A DNA stretch of 9,242 nt from Lachnospiraceae bacterium UBA1201 (GTDB lineage Bacteria; Bacillota; Clostridia; Lachnospirales; Lachnospiraceae), in contig DBXX01000069.1 in assembly GCA_002309675.1 (NCBI GenBank), forward strand, positions 1 to 9,242. The letters run 5' to 3'. The position numbers and the translations under genes are program-made. Of the stretch, positions 6,026 to 9,242 are shown piece by piece. The notes beneath the pieces are model-generated. The model was given only the letters and a program-made list of their open reading frames with translations. It searched no databases and was not told the DNA's origin. Position 1 is the first letter of the stretch; every line of letters begins with the position of its first letter.

Positions 6026-6108
6026 GAAAATCAGGCAAAATCAAGGGTTTATATACGTTCTTTCAGCAAAAAATAGAGAATTTTACAGTTTTTTAATAAT
6101 CTGTCCTA

Positions 6109-6137
6109 TTGATTCACGTGTAGTATACTGCTATACT
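6109..6137 (+). promoter_or_regulatory. Promoter of the araC-type gene
   Basis: TTGATT (6109-6114), 17 bp, TATACT (6132-6137), followed by GAA. The start is near 6144, giving a leader of about 65 nt. A second TATACTG lies 8 bp upstream (6124-6130), so the -10 may be doubled or the repeat may be a regulator site. Confidence 0.75.
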
Positions 6138-6208
6138 GAAATTGCGAACAATTGGATCCAAGTATATCCGATGATCAAAAACTACAGTGAACCATATGGA
6201 GGAAGAGT

Positions 6209-7144
6209 ATGACACCTGAAATGATCCGGAAATCAGCGACCCCTGACAAGTTTACCAACTCTCTGCGTTACATATCTACCCCCAGCAGTAACGCTAGAGA
6301 CACGTTTTTCTATGCACAGGAAGTCGGCTACCTGCATAGTCTGAAAGCACACCGCTCCAGTCGGAAAGGTCTGGACTCCTATCTCTTTTTGTATGTGTGG
6401 AGCGGATCCGGAAAAGTAATGACCGGTGATGTGATCCACAACCTGAAAGAGGGAGATTGCATCCTGATCGATTGTGCACAAGGCTATTACCACGAAAGCA
6501 ACGAATATACCCCTTGGGAACTCTTGTGGGTGCACTTCAACGGCAAAAACGCAAAAGCTTATTATGACGCAGTGGAAGAAAATGAGTCCCTGGTTCTGTC
6601 CCCTTCAGATTCCACCCGTTTTCGCGACATCATGTTCGAACTCATCCGTTTGCAGGAAGAGAAGCCGCCGTGCTATGAAGCACACACATCCCTGAAATTG
6701 ACCACGCTCCTGACCTACATGATGGACGAAAAGATCGACCTCGACCTTCTGCATACAGATGACGATGACGATGCCATGAGTGTGAAGCTGCGTGATATCC
6801 GTAAGTATCTGGATGAGCACTATCGCGAGCAAGTCTCCCTGGATAAACTCTCCAAACTCTACGGAGTCAGCAAGTTCTATCTGTGCCGTGAATTCAAAGA
6901 CCGCTACACCTACAGCATCCTGAACTACATCACGACCATGCGTCTGAACTACGCGAAGGAACTGCTCCGCTTCACCAGCCATTCCATCCAGGAGATCGCC
7001 GTATTGTGCGGCATCATGGATGCGAATTATTTCAATAAAGTATTTAAAAAGACCGAAGGGATCACTCCGACCGACTACCGGATCGAGTGGTTTGAGAACA
7101 ACCGGTCGGCCGATATCATGCGCCGTAGCGGTGTTCGTAAATAA
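6209..7144 (+). CDS. AraC-family transcriptional regulator with cupin sensor domain
   Basis: A complete 311-residue protein. The N-terminal half carries an AraC-type cupin sugar-sensing domain (about 40-115), with LFLYVWSGSGKV and LKEGDCILIDCAQGYYHE. An acidic linker (HTDDDDDAMS) leads to the C-terminal DNA-binding domain (about 192-295): the first helix-turn-helix includes VSLDKLSKLYGVSKFYLCREFK, the second includes IQEIAVLCGIMDANYFNKVFKK, ending with GITPTDYR. Start: GGAGG at 6198-6202, 6 nt before ATG. It lies 118 bp before the GH95 fucosidase gene in the same direction. Such regulators commonly activate an adjacent glycan enzyme or transporter gene, so it probably controls the fucosidase. 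The inducer is unknown; fucose or a fucosylated oligosaccharide is a guess from context. Confidence 0.95.
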   Translation: MTPEMIRKSATPDKFTNSLRYISTPSSNARDTFFYAQEVGYLHSLKAHRSSRKGLDSYLFLYVWSGSGKVMTGDVIHNLKEGDCILIDCAQGYYHESNEYTPWELLWVHFNGKNAKAYYDAVEENESLVLSPSDSTRFRDIMFELIRLQEEKPPCYEAHTSLKLTTLLTYMMDEKIDLDLLHTDDDDDAMSVKLRDIRKYLDEHYREQVSLDKLSKLYGVSKFYLCREFKDRYTYSILNYITTMRLNYAKELLRFTSHSIQEIAVLCGIMDANYFNKVFKKTEGITPTDYRIEWFENNRSADIMRRSGVRK

Positions 7145-7171
7145 GACCGGGATTCCTATCGACCCGGAGAG

Positions 7172-7199
7172 ATGTCCCTGCTTAACGCAGGGACATTTT
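7172..7199 (+). terminator. Terminator or attenuator-like hairpin after the araC-type gene
   Basis: ATGTCCCTGC (7172-7181) and GCAGGGACAT (7187-7196) form a perfect 10-bp stem with loop TTAAC, then only four T residues. It may end araC transcription or reduce read-through into GH95, since no clear promoter is visible between the two genes. GATAC/GTATC (7200-7204/7239-7243) could form a second hairpin just before the GH95 ribosome site. Confidence 0.65.
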
Positions 7200-7262
7200 G
7201 ATACATACGGCGTGCGCGTGCCTCCCGGGCATACGTGCGTATCGTAACCAACAGGAGTGATC

Positions 7263-9242
7263 ATGGAAAATAAAACAAATGAGACCCGGAACCGAATGTC
7301 GGAGCATGTCCTTCGGTACCAGGCCCCCGCAACGAACTTTAACGAAGCCCTCCCTCTGGGCAATGGCCGCCTGGGCGCCATGTTCTACGGCGACCCGGAA
7401 TGCGAACGGATCCACATCAACGAGGATTCCGTCTGGTCCGGCGGACCACGCGATCGTAATAATCCCACCGCAAAAGAAGTGCTTCCCATACTGCGCCGCC
7501 TGCTTCAGGAGGAGAACATTCCCGAAGCCGAGCGTCTGGTTTTCGACAGCATGGCCGGCATCCCCGAGGGTTGCCGTCACTACATGCCCGTGGGCGATCT
7601 GCGCATAGCCCTGGGCAGTTTTGCTGAGGGACACTCAGCCCCCGAAGCCGCCGCAGTTTCTGAAAAACCGAACGATGAATACCTGTACCGCACACTGGAT
7701 CTGCGCAGAGCAGTCGGTACCTTTTCCTATCGGAAGGGTGGTGTCGGCTTTACGCAGACACTCTTCTGCTCTGCCCCTGCGGACGTTCTGGTCGTCCACT
7801 GCGAAGCAACGGAGGGCGAACCGATCGACGGCGTGATCTTCATGGAAGACGGCGACCGCCGCGACTATATTGATGACAACCGTCCCTACACGGGCGACAC
7901 AAAAAATAACGAAGCAACGATCCTGTATACCGGCGGAAGCGGCGGTCATGACGGCATCTCTTTTTGCTGCATGGTACGCGCTAAAGCAAACGGCGGAAGT
8001 GTTGTTATGCGCGGAAATCAGATCCGCGTGGACAATGCACGTTCTTTCACCGTTTATCTGACCGTAAAAACCAATTATTACCACGCAGAACCTCTTCAGA
8101 GCCTCTGTAACGAGGTTTTGACCCGTGCATGTGAAATTGGCTATCCCACTCTGTTAAAGGCTCATACGGACGATTTCAGCGCATTGTACGATCGCGTCGC
8201 ATTGACCGCGTCAAATGATTGCAAAGGAACGGCGGTTCCGGAAGAAGATCCGGCCGAAACACTTTGCACCGACGTGCGTCTGGCGCGTGCAAAGGAGTAT
8301 CCCGACTACCTGGAGCAGGATCCGTCCCTTCCCGTCCTCTACTTTAACTTCGGACGCTACCTCACCATCAGCGGTAGCCGTCCCGGCACCCAGCCCTTAA
8401 ATCTGCAGGGCATCTGGTGTAAGGACTCCTGGCCCGCCTGGGGCAGCAAATATACCATCAACATCAATGCGCAGATGAACTACTGGCCCACGGAGATCGT
8501 GAACCTGCCCGAGTTCCATCTGCCGCTCATGGACCTGATCGAGCGCATTCGCGAGCGCGGCCGCAAGACTGCCTCGGAAATGTACGGATGCCGCGGTTTC
8601 TGCGCGCATCACAACACCGACCTCTGGGGCGACAGTGCTCCGCAGGACCACTGGATGCCCGCGACCGTCTGGCCTCTGGGCGCCGCCTGGCTGTGCCTGC
8701 ACATCTACGAGCACTATGCATTTACCGGCGATAAAGCCTTTCTCCGGCAGTACTACGACACGCTGAAGGAAGCCGCGCTCTTCTTCGTTGACTATCTGTT
8801 TGAGGACGCGCAGGGTCGTCTCGTGACCGGTCCCAGCGTATCCCCGGAAAATACCTACCGCACCGCGTCGGGCACGCAGGGCTGCCTATGCATCGGTCCG
8901 TCCATGGACAGCCAGATCATCCTGAGCCTCTTTGACGCGATCGAGCAGGCCGCGCAGGCGCTCGGCGTCAACGATCCCGAGGATGTTAAGTTCCGCAAAC
9001 AGCTGAGCGAGATGTCAAAGCGGATCCCCCGCCCTGCGATCGCGCCGGACGGCCGCATCCCGGAATGGGCGGATCCGACCTATCAGGAGACCGAGCCCGG
9101 CCACCGGCACATCTCCCACCTGTTCGCCCTGCACCCCGGCCATATGATTTCCGGCGATCCGGAGGATCCGCTGACCGCGGCAGCCCAGAAGGTTCTGGAT
9201 GTGCGCCTACAAAACGGCGGAGGCCACACCGGCTGGAGCCGC
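7263..9242 (+). CDS. GH95 alpha-L-fucosidase, 3' end beyond the window
   Basis: Open for 660 codons to the window edge; family members are usually about 750-800 residues, so roughly 100 or more are missing. The N-terminal beta-sandwich begins with the hallmark EALPLGNGRLGAM (28-40) and INEDSVWSGGPRDRNNP. The catalytic (alpha/alpha)6 part shows NLQGIW (380-385), NINAQMNYWP (400-409), HHNTDLWGD (449-457), GPSVSPEN (523-530), EW (601-602) with HRHISH (614-619), and ends in GGGHTGWSR. N400, N402 and E601 appear to match the catalytic Asn pair and Glu of the Bifidobacterium AfcA alpha-1,2-fucosidase; the last catalytic Asp would lie past the edge. No signal peptide, so it acts in the cytosol on imported sugars. 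Start: AGGAG (7253-7257) before ATG. Alpha-L-galactosidase activity also exists in GH95. Confidence 0.94.
   Translation, partial: MENKTNETRNRMSEHVLRYQAPATNFNEALPLGNGRLGAMFYGDPECERIHINEDSVWSGGPRDRNNPTAKEVLPILRRLLQEENIPEAERLVFDSMAGIPEGCRHYMPVGDLRIALGSFAEGHSAPEAAAVSEKPNDEYLYRTLDLRRAVGTFSYRKGGVGFTQTLFCSAPADVLVVHCEATEGEPIDGVIFMEDGDRRDYIDDNRPYTGDTKNNEATILYTGGSGGHDGISFCCMVRAKANGGSVVMRGNQIRVDNARSFTVYLTVKTNYYHAEPLQSLCNEVLTRACEIGYPTLLKAHTDDFSALYDRVALTASNDCKGTAVPEEDPAETLCTDVRLARAKEYPDYLEQDPSLPVLYFNFGRYLTISGSRPGTQPLNLQGIWCKDSWPAWGSKYTININAQMNYWPTEIVNLPEFHLPLMDLIERIRERGRKTASEMYGCRGFCAHHNTDLWGDSAPQDHWMPATVWPLGAAWLCLHIYEHYAFTGDKAFLRQYYDTLKEAALFFVDYLFEDAQGRLVTGPSVSPENTYRTASGTQGCLCIGPSMDSQIILSLFDAIEQAAQALGVNDPEDVKFRKQLSEMSKRIPRPAIAPDGRIPEWADPTYQETEPGHRHISHLFALHPGHMISGDPEDPLTAAAQKVLDVRLQNGGGHTGWSR

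Noticed and set aside
5991..6212. Possible small gene of 73 codons overlapping the araC start by 4 nt
   Set aside because: The overlap looks like coupling, but it needs a TTG start without a ribosome site and contains the araC -35 and -10. The AT-rich product is not recognisable.
6605..7381. Minus-strand open frame (258 codons) across the araC end and GH95 start
   Set aside because: Antisense to two clear genes and the hairpin between them; its product is not recognisable.

Overview
The window looks like chromosomal DNA from a Clostridia-type Firmicute, most likely a Lachnospiraceae-like gut or rumen fibre and glycan degrader. This is inferred from consensus sigma-A promoters with 17-bp spacers, strong AGGAGG-type ribosome binding sites, a Gram-positive (Bacillus/Clostridium type) LexA box, AT-rich intergenic regions beside moderately GC-rich genes, and a clostridial-type cellobiose phosphorylase. 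The genus cannot be fixed from this sequence.

Layout. At 1-528 there is no protein gene. It holds a structured repeat element (copy A, about 85-312), a strong leftward terminator (313-356) and a leftward promoter (471-499) that could make a small RNA of about 150 nt. At 529-1542 (minus) is a LacI-family regulator, divergent from a complete GH94 cellobiose phosphorylase at 1931-4363 (plus). The 388-bp region between them carries a promoter for each gene and two copies of a palindromic candidate operator. A strong terminator follows GH94. Then comes a non-coding stretch of about 700 bp with a second, diverged copy of the structured element (copy B) between long inverted arms, followed by an unexplained GC-rich segment. 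At 5124-5978 (plus) is a DUF4130/TIGR03915-type DNA metabolism protein whose promoter overlaps a perfect SOS (LexA) box. At 6209-7144 (plus) is an AraC-family regulator with its own promoter. At 7263-9242 (plus) is a GH95 alpha-L-fucosidase, cut off by the window end after 660 codons.

Function. Two regulator plus glycoside-enzyme pairs (LacI/GH94 and AraC/GH95) suggest local control of intracellular use of imported oligosaccharides: phosphorolysis of cellobiose and removal of alpha-linked fucose. Neither enzyme has a signal peptide at its start. The DUF4130 gene between them is functionally separate and appears to belong to the SOS DNA-damage response.

Most notable signals. (1) A repeat of about 215 nt occurs in two diverged copies, each just past a gene terminator and in the same orientation relative to that gene. 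Its stems are kept by compensatory changes, which points to a structured RNA or a hairpin-based mobile repeat. (2) A 32-bp perfect palindrome containing an exact LexA box sits on the DUF4130 promoter. (3) A leftward promoter-terminator pair downstream of the lacI-type gene could encode a small RNA. (4) A 15-bp motif is shared by the control regions of the lacI-type and araC-type genes.
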